DNA of 64,000 nucleotides from Nyssa sinensis. Its lineage: Eukaryota; Streptophyta; Magnoliopsida; Cornales; Nyssaceae. A model generated the notes under the pieces. It was not told the origin of the DNA and ran no database searches. It saw only the letters and a program-made list of their open reading frames with translations. A program made the position numbers and the translations under genes. Shown here piece after piece: positions 45,964 through 58,430 of this stretch. The first letter of the stretch is position 1, and each line of letters begins with the position of its first letter. The DNA lies in contig CM018037.1 in the NCBI GenBank assembly GCA_008638375.1, forward strand, positions 32,225,076 through 32,289,075, in the 5' to 3' direction.

Positions 45964-48900
45964 CTGTAAGAACATCAATATAAGACGCCATGCGACTTAG
46001 GCTAAGCCCATTATAACAAAATGATGGGATGTATTAGGGTGCGTAGATTCTGGTGTTCCTTATTCCTCACCAAGCCTTTAAATAAATCTGATCTGTCCAA
46101 TATTAGCCAATCTATTAACTCTGGTTTTAAAGCCTAGCAGGGCAATGCTTGCCCAAAATTCCAACAATCTTCCACTTAGCTGCATCGATCACTGATTTTT
46201 ATTTTAAAAACAAGTCTCCTAGGTTATAAAGTTTAAAAAACCTGACAAGTGACAACTCTATTATGAAAGCATATTTTTCTGATTAATGATGAACACCCTA
46301 GAACCTTTACCTTGTCCAATTAAGATCACTAATACAAAATGATGACATTCATAACATACAACCAATCCATGCTTATGAGAATAGCAATCTTTTAGACATT
46401 GGTCCTCTTTATGCCTTAATCTTTGGATTTTGGGAATTCAATGCAAATGGTGATCAAGCTAATCATCTCTATCTCGAATTGGTCCATGCTGGATGTCATA
46501 CTCTAGAGAACCATTTGTCTTAAAAACCTTTATTGCTTGTAAAGAGTCTAAAGATGCAGAAGTTTCAAACTAAAGTCCCTTAAAAATAATGTCATAAGGG
46601 GTCATGTGGTTTGCTTATGAAAACAGTACCGAGTCAATGGGAGGTGGTGTATCATTAGCTAATGTAAGGTTTCACCCCAAGCTCAGGGCGTTCAGAGATG
46701 ACTAACATATTTAATGTTGAATGTGATCTATTTTTGTATCGTGCTGGCTGCTTCAATTTCTATCTTTTTCAGCAGTACTATTAAGTGGTCACTCATAAAT
46801 TGTCAAGGAGTAGGAGACTTTTGCCTCTATAAGAGACTGGCTGTTAATTTCCTAGTAGCATGTCTTACGCACGATGCTTACCTCATACAATCGATGTATT
46901 GTTTCATCGAGATCCAATCCAAATCACGATGTCATTTTCTTGTTCCTGAATGGGCCTTTTCAATCTTTTTAGGTTTATGCTCTACTCCGGGTAAAGATCC
47001 GCCCGATTTCGATTTGCACATATAGGACAAATGCTTCCACTACCACTTCTTTTTGCTATGACTTTCTTTTTTTTTTCAATTCACTTCATGCCTTCTGCCA
47101 AATATTTGATGTATTCATCTATATTACTCGATTGATTAAGAGTTTGAGATTCCTTCTCTTTATAAATAGGAATCGTTTATGATACAAGTAGTAGTAATAG
47201 ATATAATACATTTCTCTTTATTTTAGTTACAATTAGTGTCATTCTCATTTTCTGAGACACTTTCGTGGGTATTATCATCAATTCTTTTCAATAGAGAGAG
47301 AAAACTGCAGGTACTGATTAAGAAAAAAAAAAAGAACAGAGAGAAACTGCAGATAGTGGGAGTTGCTGATGATGTGGCACAATTTGAGTTATATGAAATT
47401 ACCTCTTTATCTTTATTTTAAGAGAAGGAGATTGGGCATTTTAGGAACAATATGGGAAACATCAAAAGAAGAGTTGGCTGTGCATTGCAGTATAGATTAG
47501 AAATCTACAACCTCTCTTATTTGATTGCACCTTTAAATGGAATTACTTTGTTTTATTTTTTCGTTTTTATTTGACCAGTTCTTTGTTAATCATTTTAGGG
47601 CAATATATTTATTTTCTGACTTAATTTCCTGCAATGTTACCCTGTCAATATATCTAGAGGAAAAAGAAATCACAAGCCCCAAAAATTTCTGGTTTCAGTG
47701 ACTTGTCAAAAAAAAATGTCCACGTTGGTGCATGCTGTTTTGTTCATGCCTGCTAATATGCAGCTTCTGCTGCTCATGCGATGCTCAAAATGATAATCCT
47801 GTCATTCTTGAAGATTTGTTTCACATATATTTTCTGATGGTGTAGTTAATAAGTCTAATAAGGCTTCATTTCTTATATATTATGGTACTTGTTTTAATTG
47901 CTATATGTCATTTGGTTCCAGCTATTTAATTGCTTCAATGGGGCTTCAAGTTCTGTGGAGTTTTGGACTTGCGTGCCTTGATATTCATGCTTTGAGGAAA
48001 AAGAGAAGCCTGCAAAATCATATCTTTGTGAGCCTGTTTGTTGTTGGTGATTGGGTAATTGATTTTTCCTCCTACACTTCATTTGATCATTATTTAATAC
48101 CCACGCATCAGCATCATTACCTTGAGGATTTAACTAATGCATGCAAGCAGATTTCTGAAAACTTGACTTGTATTTTCTCTATTAAAAAAAAATTCTGAGT
48201 AGGCTATTTATCCAACAAAAAAAAAAAAAATCCAAGTAGGCTGATTACAGCAGAAATACACTCACCCATGAGATCACTTATCTTTCAAACTGAGACAATT
48301 GCATGACTCACTCTAAAGCAGTTGGCTTGAAATTTACAAAATTCCACGCTGCTCCAGACAGTGCCTTATATAGAAACTCAGACGTGTCAACACAAATTTA
48401 AAAGTCACACCTCCAGTTCTGGAACGTAGAAAGTAGAAATCCAACACTATGAATACCATGGAAATGAATGAAATCCAACACAGATGTATATTTCATCCCA
48501 TATGCACCATGCTTTTCATATCTTATGGAGTGATTAAGATATCAGTGAACCAGTCCCTAGTTTCGAACTACATCAAATGGTACATTATGTCTGTTCAGCA
48601 AGTGTGAGGCAGTCTTCTGTTCTAAATACCCAAAAGGAAATCACATTTCTGTTATTACTGTGTATCTTGTTGTGCTGGTTTTTCTGCCATTACAATGAAA
48701 TAATTAAAGATATAATCATAGGTTCTACCAATGGTTTACTTGTGAGTAGGTGGGTCCTATTCATGGTGAGACATCTAGTTTAGAAACCTGAGCAGGGTGC
48801 CTCTGACTGTGCAGTTGTTTCTGTTGTATTCCTTTTCTCCCCAATGCAGCTCAAGTTAAAGTGAGCTTTGATGTGGGAATATCCAGGTGGGATTGAACAA

Positions 48901-50057
48901 AGCAAGACTTAGATTTTGGTTCCCGAGTCTGTGTGTGTCTTGTGCATGCACACGCATTAGAGATGAGCAGTTAGTCAAAGTGCTCCATCAGCCAGAAAAT
49001 TTTCTACTTCATAATGTCTTTGTCATGGTTATACTCCGTAAGGCATTAATTATCATCTGCTGTATTGGGTCTTTGATATCCTTCATTCCCCACTTGTATG
49101 TGAATGAAATCAGACCTAGTAAAAATGACTCGTATTTGTTGACAATTTTGCCACCTGATACTACTTCTGTGACAATTTTGTTTGAATATTGGAAAAGTTC
49201 CTGAAATATGGTTAACTTTCTCCATTCTTTTACTAAGCTCACTTTATGGCATACTACTCAATAAAGTTGTTGAATAATCTAGAAAGTCATGAATACGGGA
49301 GAAATTTCTGAATTGTAGCAATATCTTTGGATTATTCTTCTATGATGATAAAAACATCACAATGATATTTCTCAATGCATTCCTCGATTATGATTTGCAT
49401 TATATGTGTTCGATAATGATCGGATAACAATCCTGTTAACTTTTTACAAAAAGTTTTAGGTATGACTATGACCCTACCATATCACTTTTTATTTTATCTT
49501 TAAATTTTTGGGGAAGGCAACAGTATCACAAAACATATTCTACAGTTGAACTTCTAAAGAATTTTAGTTTGTTATACTGAATTGCCATACTTAGATTCTA
49601 TTACTGCTTGTGCTTTCCAAAATTGTGTGCAAGTTTGTTACCTCACCAATGCTCATTAAGTCATTTATATTCGTATAGAGATGGCTAGATTTTAATCCTT
49701 GGAGCTGTTATAATGCTGCTTAGAACGTTAGATCCTGGTTCTGATTCTTCTATGTGACCCATAGAATTTCATCTGCAATTCTAATATCTTTATTCATTCT
49801 TTTGCTGTGAATTTAACTAATTAATTGGTATGATAAAATTTAATTTATAATATAGGTGACAGCTATATTATCCCTTGCGGCCGCATGCTCAGTCAGCTGG
49901 AGTGATGGTTCTGTTTGTAAAAGACTCGAATATCTGCAAGAAACAGACCCAACTCTCGTGCAGTATGTTCCAAATTTCTATAGCTTTGGCTTTCATCTCG
50001 TGGTTCCTCCTTGCAATATCATCTTATGTCATGTTTTGGATTCTGGCTTCGGTTTGA
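44383..50057 (+). CDS. CASPL5B: CASP-like protein (CASPL5B type), 3 exons, frame break in exon 3
   Basis: Exons are 44383-44513, 47922-48054 and 49856-50057 with GT-AG introns of 3.4 and 1.8 kb. The protein is a small four-helix plasma-membrane protein of the CASP/MARVEL-like family (about 154 residues without the break). It starts [20 protein letters not shown], continues with [20 protein letters not shown] and [20 protein letters not shown], and ends [20 protein letters not shown]. Family members scaffold membrane domains. Exon 3 carries one extra base near 49892: [12 protein letters not shown] is in one frame and [17 protein letters not shown] in the next, with TGA at 50055-50057. Read straight through, the frame instead runs on to 50212 with unrelated sequence. 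The break could be an assembly error, a real mutation, or bypassed by an internal acceptor (see findings). Confidence 0.87.
44514..44586. repeat. (CT)n microsatellites at the CASPL exon 1 donor
   Basis: CT runs begin within five bases of the exon 1 donor (CTG|GTACTCTCTC), are interrupted at 44536-44556 and continue to 44586. Confidence 0.9.
45907..45963. repeat. (CA)n(TA)n compound microsatellite
   Basis: A CACACA run, then TATGCATACATACA, then a TA run of about 24 bases. Confidence 0.9.
48055..49855 (+). other. CASPL intron 2 (1.8 kb)
   Basis: The donor is GATTGG|GTAATT and the acceptor ATAATATAG|GTGACA. No coding or repeat feature was recognised apart from A runs at 48184 and 48220. Confidence 0.6.
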
Positions 50058-51178
50058 ATGATTCATTAGCCACACCAAACACAACACAACATGCAGTACT
50101 CATTATTCCCCTTACAATGCAAGTACTGTTTGTGGGGACAAGGCTGCATACATTTAACCTCCCCAAACTTTACTGTGGCGGAGCTTCGTACGATGGGACT
50201 TTCCTACTCTAGATGGAATGATTTTGGTCATGTTTGAGGGTTCCCTTTTGTTCCTTCAATTTCAATGAAAATCAAATATAGTACATGATTTAATTCAACT
50301 GCCAAAGCTAGTATTAATCTACTGCAGATCAAAGTGATTTCATTATATCACTTACTTATGTAATGCGATGTTTTATGTGTATATAATAAAATGAAATTTC
50401 ATGTACAAACGCTCACTGATCAGAAAGTCAGTTTTTTTTTTTTCCCCTCAAAATTGCCAGATTGTATCATGTTCCACCTTGATAAAGAGGAAAAAAACTT
50501 AATACTAAAAAAAATATAGAAATACATAAATAGTAGAAATTTTATAAACCAGCATGAATAAATTCATCTCTTACTACATGTCCAGTGTGAATTAATGCAG
50601 ATGTAGTACAATAATTGTTTATCCAATTGAAGCCACCGCTTATTCTGCCCAGAGAATTCTCAATGCACAAACAGAGCCTAAGGGGAAGAGAGAAGTTTGA
50701 GTTATATTGTCAGAAAATATAAAATTAAAGTTGGTATCAGAGTAGGCGCAAATACTGATAATATGAATTGTGTATGTGTTGGTTCAGTTTTGGTCACATG
50801 TGAAAAGGCGTAACTTAAGTTTTTAGATAAGTTGGTAGTTTATTATAATATTAACGATAATATGTAAGTTTTGTCACACGCGAGTAAGTGTGTTAGAAAG
50901 ATACAATATTAAAGTTGTAGGTATACAAGGTGCCACTATTGTAGGGTCCGTTTGCCTAATCCAATTCTCGGTTTTGTGCTATCATTCAACTCACACCGAT
51001 GCAAATTAGCTAGATACTCTGAAAGCTTACTCCCTACTTTTCTAAATCAATCTGAAAGATTACTTGATTCCTGACAATATCTTGATAGAAAATTAATTTT
51101 GTATTGTAGCTTTTATAGATCATGATTAAATCTTATACAAACAATTTTTTTTTTTGACAAACGGAATATGTTAAAAGT
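50058..51178. other. Convergent spacer between CASPL (+) and ATL (-)
   Basis: This must hold the 3' ends of both transcripts. AATAAAATGAAA near 50386 is a candidate poly(A) signal for CASPL. No further gene is supported. Confidence 0.5.
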
Positions 51179-52363
51179 TTAAACTGGCAGCTGAGTTGAG
51201 GATCGCTCAACTTGGTCGTCGGGCGTCTCCGGCGGTGTCTTAACAGATATATCCACCACGGACAGGTCTCCTTCACAACTCACCTTAGACGAGATCCCAC
51301 TGTTCCTGGAGAAAAATGGTGGCATCATTTTAAACACCCATTGATCTGACCTCCCAACTCGGTCCGACCACTCATGATTCAACCAGCTGATCTCTTCTCC
51401 ACCACTCCAGTATCCTCTTACACTACTCGTCGTTCGCTCTAGTCTCCGACTCACTATCTGCTTCATAATCTCATCCGGTAACCTCAGTGTATACCTCTCG
51501 GAGTTCTCTCCTGGCTGAACCAGTGAGTGACCCGTCGAGTGCGATCTCGGAAACTTCTCAACAACTCGCTGCCGAGTCAGTTTTGGAGTCTGATTCGTAT
51601 TTACGATCTCATTGATTGAATCTCTAGTTCGATTTTCTTGCACATTGATCGAAACGTGATCTCGTACTTCACTACTGAATTCAGGTATTTGGTTTTGCTC
51701 TTCCGGGGAGTCCATGAACTGAGATCTGCGCGCTTTGTCGCCGGGACATGGCTCAAGATAAGCTCGGCAGACTGGACACGTTGAGTGAGTAACTAACCAA
51801 GCGTCAATACACTTGGGATGAAAGACGTGATTGCACTTCGGCAGCAATCGGAGAGTCTCGTTGTCTTCGAACTCGGTTATGCACACGGCGCATTCTAGTG
51901 CTCCTTTACCCATTTTGAGGTCTTTTACGGCTGAGTACACAAAGATTGGGAACGATTCAATCACCGACGGATCAAGGCCAAGTGGGGACCCCTGTGAGCG
52001 AACTCTTCGCGAGACAGCTGTGGCGTACGCATAGAAGCGCCGGGAATTCTCTGCGGATCCATTATCGGAGCAGCCGCGGATGTATATGGAGAAGAAGGCA
52101 AGGAAGAAGATGATGCAGACGAAGACAACGACGACGATGGCCAATGGCTTACTAAAGCTGTCGTCGTACTGTGAAGGCCCTGCGGTTGACTGTGCGGTGG
52201 TGCACGGTGTTGCCGCCGAGAGAAGGAGGAGGAGGAGGAATAGTAGTAGTAGGTGGTGGAGGCGAATGATTCCACGCCGGTGTATGATCGAACGGTCGTG
52301 ATTGTTCATGGGAAATGGCAAACTATAAAAACGAGGAAATTTAACGGTTGTGAATACCGCCAT
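51179..52363 (-). CDS. ATL6: RING-H2 E3 ubiquitin ligase, ATL6/ATL31 group, intronless
   Basis: The single-exon frame has 394 codons. Leu-rich residues 36-50 are a signal-peptide-like segment, ending near TTAQ. Residues 73-95 (PLAIVVVVFVCIIFFLAFF) form a membrane helix. The GLD motif is at 129-131 (GLDPSVIESFPIF). The RING-H2 finger has Cys158, Cys161, Cys177, His179, His182, Cys185, Cys196 and Cys199, with the Trp189 typical of ATLs. The long C-terminal tail (FPRSHSTGHSL, RLPDEIMKQIV, TPPETP) is characteristic of the ATL6/ATL31 subgroup, which ubiquitinates 14-3-3 proteins in the carbon/nitrogen response and acts in defence. Met19 is an alternative start. ATL genes are usually intronless, as here. 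Confidence 0.95.
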   Translation of the reverse strand: MAVFTTVKFPRFYSLPFPMNNHDRSIIHRRGIIRLHHLLLLFLLLLLLSAATPCTTAQSTAGPSQYDDSFSKPLAIVVVVFVCIIFFLAFFSIYIRGCSDNGSAENSRRFYAYATAVSRRVRSQGSPLGLDPSVIESFPIFVYSAVKDLKMGKGALECAVCITEFEDNETLRLLPKCNHVFHPKCIDAWLVTHSTCPVCRAYLEPCPGDKARRSQFMDSPEEQNQIPEFSSEVRDHVSINVQENRTRDSINEIVNTNQTPKLTRQRVVEKFPRSHSTGHSLVQPGENSERYTLRLPDEIMKQIVSRRLERTTSSVRGYWSGGEEISWLNHEWSDRVGRSDQWVFKMMPPFFSRNSGISSKVSCEGDLSVVDISVKTPPETPDDQVERSSTQLPV

Positions 52364-52439
52364 TTCTGTTCGAACTTATGTTTTTAAGGTATGGGCGAGA
52401 TGGCGTGAGCACAAGGATGACACGCGACAAATAATGTGG

Positions 52440-52500
52440 GCCCTTATAAATTTGGTTCTTTCCCTTTGGTGACTCATTGATAAGCACGGGTTGACCCAAA
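52440..52500 (-). promoter_or_regulatory. Candidate promoter elements of the ATL gene
   Basis: On the minus strand a TTTATAAG TATA-like box (plus 52444-52451) lies about 80 bases upstream of the ATG, and a W-box core TTGACC is at 52491-52496. W boxes bind WRKY factors and fit a defence-induced gene. These are motif matches only. Confidence 0.4.
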
Positions 52501-52639
52501 GTGCAATGTATGGTCTCGCAGAACGCAGATTTTGGGAGTTGGTGGGCGGAAGCTGAGAGACAAAGCTGATATCTGAAACAGAAAACCGCCAAAGATCAGA
52601 ATTAAGGAAGCAGGATGAATCTAGCTGCAAATTGTTTTA

Positions 52640-53754
52640 CATGATTAAATTCACGTGTGCCTGTTTTATTGAAAAAACAGAAGCATACAAATTCAAATAG
52701 AATTAGTATAGCTATTTTTTTCCTTTTATGTATGACTCTGTAAGGTAAATTTAGGAGCATCTCCTTGAGTGTCATGTAAGGTAACCAAGTGGTCCGACTT
52801 TATTCATATCTTCACGTCAAAAGAAAGTTACGAATTCAAGTTTTACTTTTTGTAGAGAACACCCATTTAAGATTTACAAATTCAAGTTTTACTCTTTGTA
52901 GAGAATACCCGTTTAAGATTTATATTTGAGAGATTTATATTATTATTAAGTTATTACTTTGTAATGCTATAATTATATTGCGTAATTAATTCAAATACAT
53001 GAATTACAACACTTTATAATTTTATAAAATAAAAATTTAGTTAAGTTGTGTATTTCTCAATTATTTTATAATATTATAATTATATTATTTAATTAATTAT
53101 AATACGTGAATTATAATAATTCATTCCTGTAGGATTCAAAAATTATTTTGATATCAAATTGTTGAAAAAAAAATAAGAGAAAAAGTAAAGTGAATAAACT
53201 AATATATTTTATTAAAGAAAACTCACACACTATTATTATTTCGGCAATCTCTCACGACACGGCCTTCTAATTCTCTTGACCATCACTCTATTATTTTTGT
53301 GGTACATCACTCCATATATTTATAATTATACTGACTCTAAATCTTATACTAATTAGGATATCTAATCCCATATAAACTAGTATATCTTATTTAATTATAA
53401 TCAAAAAATTAACTCTCATTATAATATTAATCCAACTACAATTAGGACTATTCAAAAAGGCTCTAAATATTATTATGACTCAATAAACTAAATTAAGAAA
53501 TTTCTTAAAATTTATGAGTTTGGTTTAATTGGCCAACAATTACTTTTATTTAAAAGGAAAATTATAGCTCCGCATTATTATGCATAAAATAAAAATTCAA
53601 GAAAAGAAAGGCATTGCAAAGGAATGAATCACGCTGGTATTGTTTTGTCAAGGACGAAGTTTTGCTGTTAAAGGAACAGGAAAGCGGTGCCAAGCGTATG
53701 CGTTTTTTAGGTATCATGATCCTCTCTAGTACAAATTTTATTAAATTTTTCTTT
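52640..53754. other. AT-rich intergenic sequence
   Basis: No gene is supported. A short duplication (GATTTACAAATTCAAGTTTTACT and its relatives at 52829 and 52871) is visible. The 53150-53560 part, with TCGGCAATCTCTCACGACAC and a TATATTTATA box, resembles LTR sequence, but I cannot define ends. Confidence 0.45.
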
Positions 53755-54240
53755 TTGAATAAATTATATTGATTTTTTAAAATTTTTGATAATTATAAAA
53801 AAAAAAATTTAAACATTTTTAAAATGACACCGATTTCTTATATTTTTACTGACAAATATAAAGGTCTCTTTTTTACTCTTATTTTTTTTTTCAAAATTAC
53901 AAAAATACTTTTTTCAATTTTAACCATTTTTTATAATTTTTTTTAAAGAATTTTTATTTTATTTTATATACAAAAATAAATATAAGACAAATAATTTATA
54001 TTTTTTAGTGACATAAGATTTTAATGAATATTTAGTTGAAGATGAAAAAAATTAGTCAAAATTAAAAAAAATGGAAAAAAATAAAAAATGAAATGGGTAC
54101 TTTTGTTATTTTGAAAAAAATAAAACTAAAGTAAAGGTCTTTTGTAGTTTTTACCAGTAAAAATATGAGGAGATATTAGTGTCAATTTAGAAACTTTAAA
54201 TAAAATTTTTAGAAGAAGTTAGTATAATTTACTATTTTTT
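53755..54240. mobile_element. Foldback MITE, family 4
   Basis: ATGACACCGATTTCTTATAT and TTTTACTGACAAATATAAAGG (left, about 53823) pair with CCAGTAAAAATATGAGGAGATATTAGTGTCAATTT (right, about 54151). Outer arms AATAAATTATATTGATTTTT and AGTTAGTATAATTTACTATT also pair. The internal part is A/T rich and non-coding. Confidence 0.65.
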
Positions 54241-55070
54241 TTAACGAGATCTTTAAATGCATGTTACATTGAATATTTGCTATTAAAGAATTAAACAACA
54301 AATAATGTAACATTTATTCAAAGTACCATCGAGAAAAACACACTGAGAAGAGTTATGTCCATTTTCAAGAGAAAAATATGAGAGAGAAGAAATGATAAAG
54401 AGAGAGAAACATGGAAATAATATGGAAAGTTTGTTTCTCAATTTGAGTAATATTACCCTATTAATTGTAGCATCCTTACATCCTTCCTTTGTATCAAAAT
54501 AATGTAATCAGCCTTACATTAGTGTGATGAAAAATGAACAAGCAACGTAAAACTGTTACATTATTTATTTAAACATTTTAGTATTACTGTTTTAAAATTT
54601 GCCTAAATATATGCTAAAGGATAGAAATTATGCTCGATGATTATTTCACGTTATCATCAGATGTGGTGTGTTAATCACTTACAAAACTCAACCACCTTAC
54701 TAAATTCATGAATAGTTATCTAACTTAAATATTATAAAAATTTAAAATTCTGCGAAAGACAAGATAATATTGTAGAATCACAGTCAAACCGGATAATTTC
54801 TCCTTTTGATGTCGACTTCTAAAAGATAGAGTTTGCACTTTGTGGTTATATATTATTTTTCTTACTAAAATATTATTGTTTTTCTTTTTCTTTTTTTCTC
54901 TCTCCTTCTTTTAAGAACTTTAATATATTTGAAAAACAAGAAAAGCAGGTTGGGTAACAAACCTTCTTTCCTGGCCAGTGTGAAGATTGATTGGGCTTTG
55001 AAATGCAGCCCAATTGGAACAGACGACTTATAAACTTAATGACTTAACCCAGGCCCTGTTATGAGTCGTT
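54241..55070. other. AT-rich intergenic sequence
   Basis: Nothing is recognised beyond TTACATT motifs repeated at 54310, 54467 and 54515. Confidence 0.4.
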
Positions 55071-55079
55071 CAGAGCAAG

Positions 55080-55372
55080 GCCTGTAAAATGAATCGTACT
55101 ATTTGAATTTGACTCGTACTCGATTTAATTATAAGATCTTACGAAATCGGGTTGTAAGATAAACAACTAAATTTAAATATATTTTAAAACTTATTAATTT
55201 ATTGAACTCGATTCTACTTCCCAATTGACTCGATTAAAAACGCATTTAAGATCAGTTCAAAAAATTAACAAACCAAACTTCAACACAATTTGAAACTCAT
55301 TTATTTTAGTGAGTTGATTTTGAACAATCCTACTACTCGGCTCAAATAGACTCATTTACATCCCTAGACAGA
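55080..55372. repeat. Dispersed repeat family 5, copy A
   Basis: Sequence from CCTGTAAAATGAATCGTACT to CATTTACATCCCTAGACAG, with GAACTCG/GACTCG motifs, matches 62575-62850 in the same orientation (for example AATATATTTTAAAACTTATT and CACAATTTGAAACTCATTTA). The end ...CATCCCTA is a common terminus of plant non-autonomous elements. Confidence 0.6.
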
Positions 55373-56209
55373 GCATGAACTATGGCCTCCCCTATTGGCT
55401 CATAAAAAGTTAAATTAAAATTATTTAAGACCCATTAAATTTGAAATCGAATTTAGATCTTCCTATGAGAAGGTGTTTAGTGGAACGGGTGGCAGCCAAT
55501 TGCCAAAATCGTGAATGCAGCCCGTGATTTTGGCTGTTCCCTGCTCCGTCAAACCAGGCCATCACACTGCTTGTTTTAAGAGTTGGTTGCTCTATCTGCT
55601 TTGCCTGTTAGCCGTTTGTAGAGTACGAATAGCCTCAACCTGTGTTTTTTTTTAAAAAAAACTGGATTGTTATGTACCCAGTTTGAGTTGAATTAGTCCC
55701 TATTTACTCTCTGCCGAGTTGAGTTATGAGAACCATTCTGCTCCAAGTCTCTGGCCAGCAGTATGATCTTTTGGTGATAGGATCATACAAAACAATCAAA
55801 CATCCAAATTTATGGCATGCATAAAAATGGTTTGAATCCCACATAATTAAGTTTTATTTATTGCTTTACCAGTGTGAAGGTGCATCAGACGACTAAAAAA
55901 CAAGAAGAAGGCCCCCTCAGCATTATTTTAGTGTAACTAGTTGTGCAGGATTTGCACCTCAAAAGCAACATTGCAATCAATCTGGGCCCCAACCTAATCC
56001 ACTCTCTGATTACTGTATTCATGCTTTAGTTGGTGGCTATCCACCTCAATCATAACCAATTAATATGTATGATTTAGTAAAAGTTATGCACGCCATTGAT
56101 AGAGAAGTGAGTTTTAGTGGGGTCCTTCGTTATCCAAGATTCCAGTACTCTCTTTCTCTGCCATCTCAAATCTACCACCAAAGGAAGCACCGACACAAAA
56201 TAATAATAA

Positions 56210-56247
<38 letters not shown>

Positions 56248-56935
56248 CTGTGTGTGTGTGTTGGTAAGTGACTAACAAGAATGTAACCATGTCCTAACTT
56301 GTATGTCTTAACAGACCATCACACTAATTACATATCTTCTATGAAAAATAATCACTCTATTTTGACTAATGTATTAACATTATCGAATATACGAAAAAGA
56401 ATATCTAAATTTTTTTATTTTTTCAAAATTTCAAACACATACACCTCGTGTTTTATGTAATAATTAGTCTAGAATATTGATAATTAAATAAAAAATTTCT
56501 TAAATTTTATTTTTTTATTATTTTAATATCATTATTTTAATTAAAATTAATTAAAATAATGTTAAAATTTTATTATATGATTATATAAAAAATTTATATA
56601 TATTTAATACATTCTGCTTTTAAAAAAAATAATATGTGTGTTCGTATCGTATTCGTATTCGTATTCATGTCATTGCTTCTTAGTATCGCTTCCATATCAT
56701 GATCATTGACTCGCTAAAGAGATGTTAATCTGGAAACATAAAAAGATCCCACAAACAGAAACAACAAAGATATGATGTAGAGCCTCAGCGATCATTACTT
56801 AATAAATCAACATTGAAAACATAACACCAACCATCCAATTTAAAATTGCTAATTTAATAAACACACACACACACACACAAAAAAATCTGTTCATCGTTTG
56901 AAATTACACAAAAGCAGAGAAAAAAACCAGGCAAA
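55373..56935. other. Intergenic sequence with microsatellites, ATL to GMPP
   Basis: No gene is supported. A short hairpin-like pair GCCAAAATC...GATTTTGGC lies at 55502-55534. (CA)n(TA)n(TG)n is at 56212-56261, (CGTATT)n at 56644-56666 and (CA)n at 56862-56879. Confidence 0.5.
56212..56261. repeat. (CA)n(TA)n(TG)n compound microsatellite, self-complementary
   Basis: A CACACA run, a TATATA run and a TGTGTG run follow one another, so the flanks can pair into a hairpin. Confidence 0.9.
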
Positions 56936-57152
56936 TAATTTATTTCTATATACAGTCAAGATTGCACCACACAACAGTGATCATGTTTATACCCTTCATC
57001 ACACACTGACGAATTTAATGCAAAACCGTGCAAAGTTGCTGACCGACATTTTACAATTGTAAAGGAGGAAAAAGCGAGAAGACAGGAGAGAGAACGAACA
57101 CAATTTAAAATTCAAAGATAATAACTTACCCCTAACTTTTAACACCATACTG

Positions 57153-58396
57153 TCACATTACTATCTCCGGCTTCAAAATGCTGGATTTGATCTCCTTGTG
57201 GGGCAGAACTACACCACCATTGCTGTAAATTTCATCGCAGACATGAACGTCTTCTCCAAGAATGGTCATGTTCTCTACACGAGCCCACTGCCCGACAGTT
57301 GAGTGCCAACCAATAATACTACCGGAAATGCACGCGTGTTTCTTGATGCGGACTCCACGCATTACTGTGCAACGGGAGAGTCTAACTCCCGACTCAACCA
57401 CGCAACCTGGTCCAATTGCAACATCAGGCCCAATCAAACATCCTTCTCCAATTTTGGCACTCTCGTCCACCAGAACATTTCCTACAATATGTGGTCCAGT
57501 AGCCAACCTAGATGATGATCTCTTTCTCAAGGAGTCTAGATATAGTCTCAAGCCAGTGATGTAATCCCTCGGCTGTCCAATGTCCATCCAAAACCCTGGT
57601 AGAACCATAGCATAGAGCTGCTTCTCTGCTGCAATTTTAGGGAAGACCTCCTTTTCAATTGAGGTGGGCCGCAATTCAATTCGATCAAGAACAGATGGGT
57701 TCAGCAAGTAAATCCCAGCATTGATCTTGTTACCCACAAATAATTTTGGCTTTTCAACAAATTTCTCAACTTTCCCTGTTGATTCGTCCGTAACCACCAC
57801 ACCATATTTTGATGGCTCATCCACCTATATCAATCAACCAAGTGAATTTCAATCATCTAACTTTGATTCAAATATCTCCAAAGAACACACATCCAAGAAC
57901 AATCTGATAATAGAAAATATTTGGATTCAAGTTTACCTTGGTTACCATAATGGAAGCCTCACCCCCATGGGATTTGTGGAATTCAATCATCTCTTTAAGG
58001 GGGTACTCACTGATAACATCACTGTTAAGAACAAAAAATGGCTCACCAGAATCATCTATCAGTTTGTCCCTAGCCAGAGCCAAAGGACCCGCAGTGCCGA
58101 GTGGCTCAGTCTCTTGTGAGCATGTGATCTTGATTCCAAGCTTTGCCTCAAATTCCTTTAAGAAGTTCAGCATAACCTGCAAAAATAAGGTGTTCTAATT
58201 TTTAACCACTAGTTTTTCACTGATATACAGCGGCATCAATAATATTTGAGCAAAAAATAAAATTAGTACAAGTACAAAAGAGCCCCAATTTTACCTCTGG
58301 TTGGTAATTGATAGCCAGAACCACTTCATTAACTCCGATAGCTTTGAGAGCCTCAATCTGACATAAAGCCAAAGATATATCACATCAACCCATGAT

Positions 58397-58430
<34 letters not shown>

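Larger units (their letters stand above)
44514..47921 (+). other. CASPL intron 1 (3.4 kb) with repeat content
   Basis: It contains CT runs (44514-44586), (CA)n(TA)n at 45907-45963, and a GC-richer island at 46700-47040 that differs in texture from its surroundings. A 46,000-46,700 stretch looks like degraded LTR-type sequence, but no reverse transcriptase or clear LTR ends were found. No exon is supported here. Confidence 0.5.

Noticed and set aside
51961..52301. ORFs of 73-104 codons overlapping the ATL N terminus
   Set aside because: These are other-frame shadows of the Leu/Ser-rich ATL coding sequence.
55502..55534. GCCAAAATC...GATTTTGGC hairpin as a microRNA precursor
   Set aside because: The stem is only about 9 bp and there is no extended pairing, well below a plant microRNA precursor.
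57262..58198. Plus-strand ORFs over the GMPP exons
   Set aside because: They are antisense shadows of a strongly conserved minus-strand gene.
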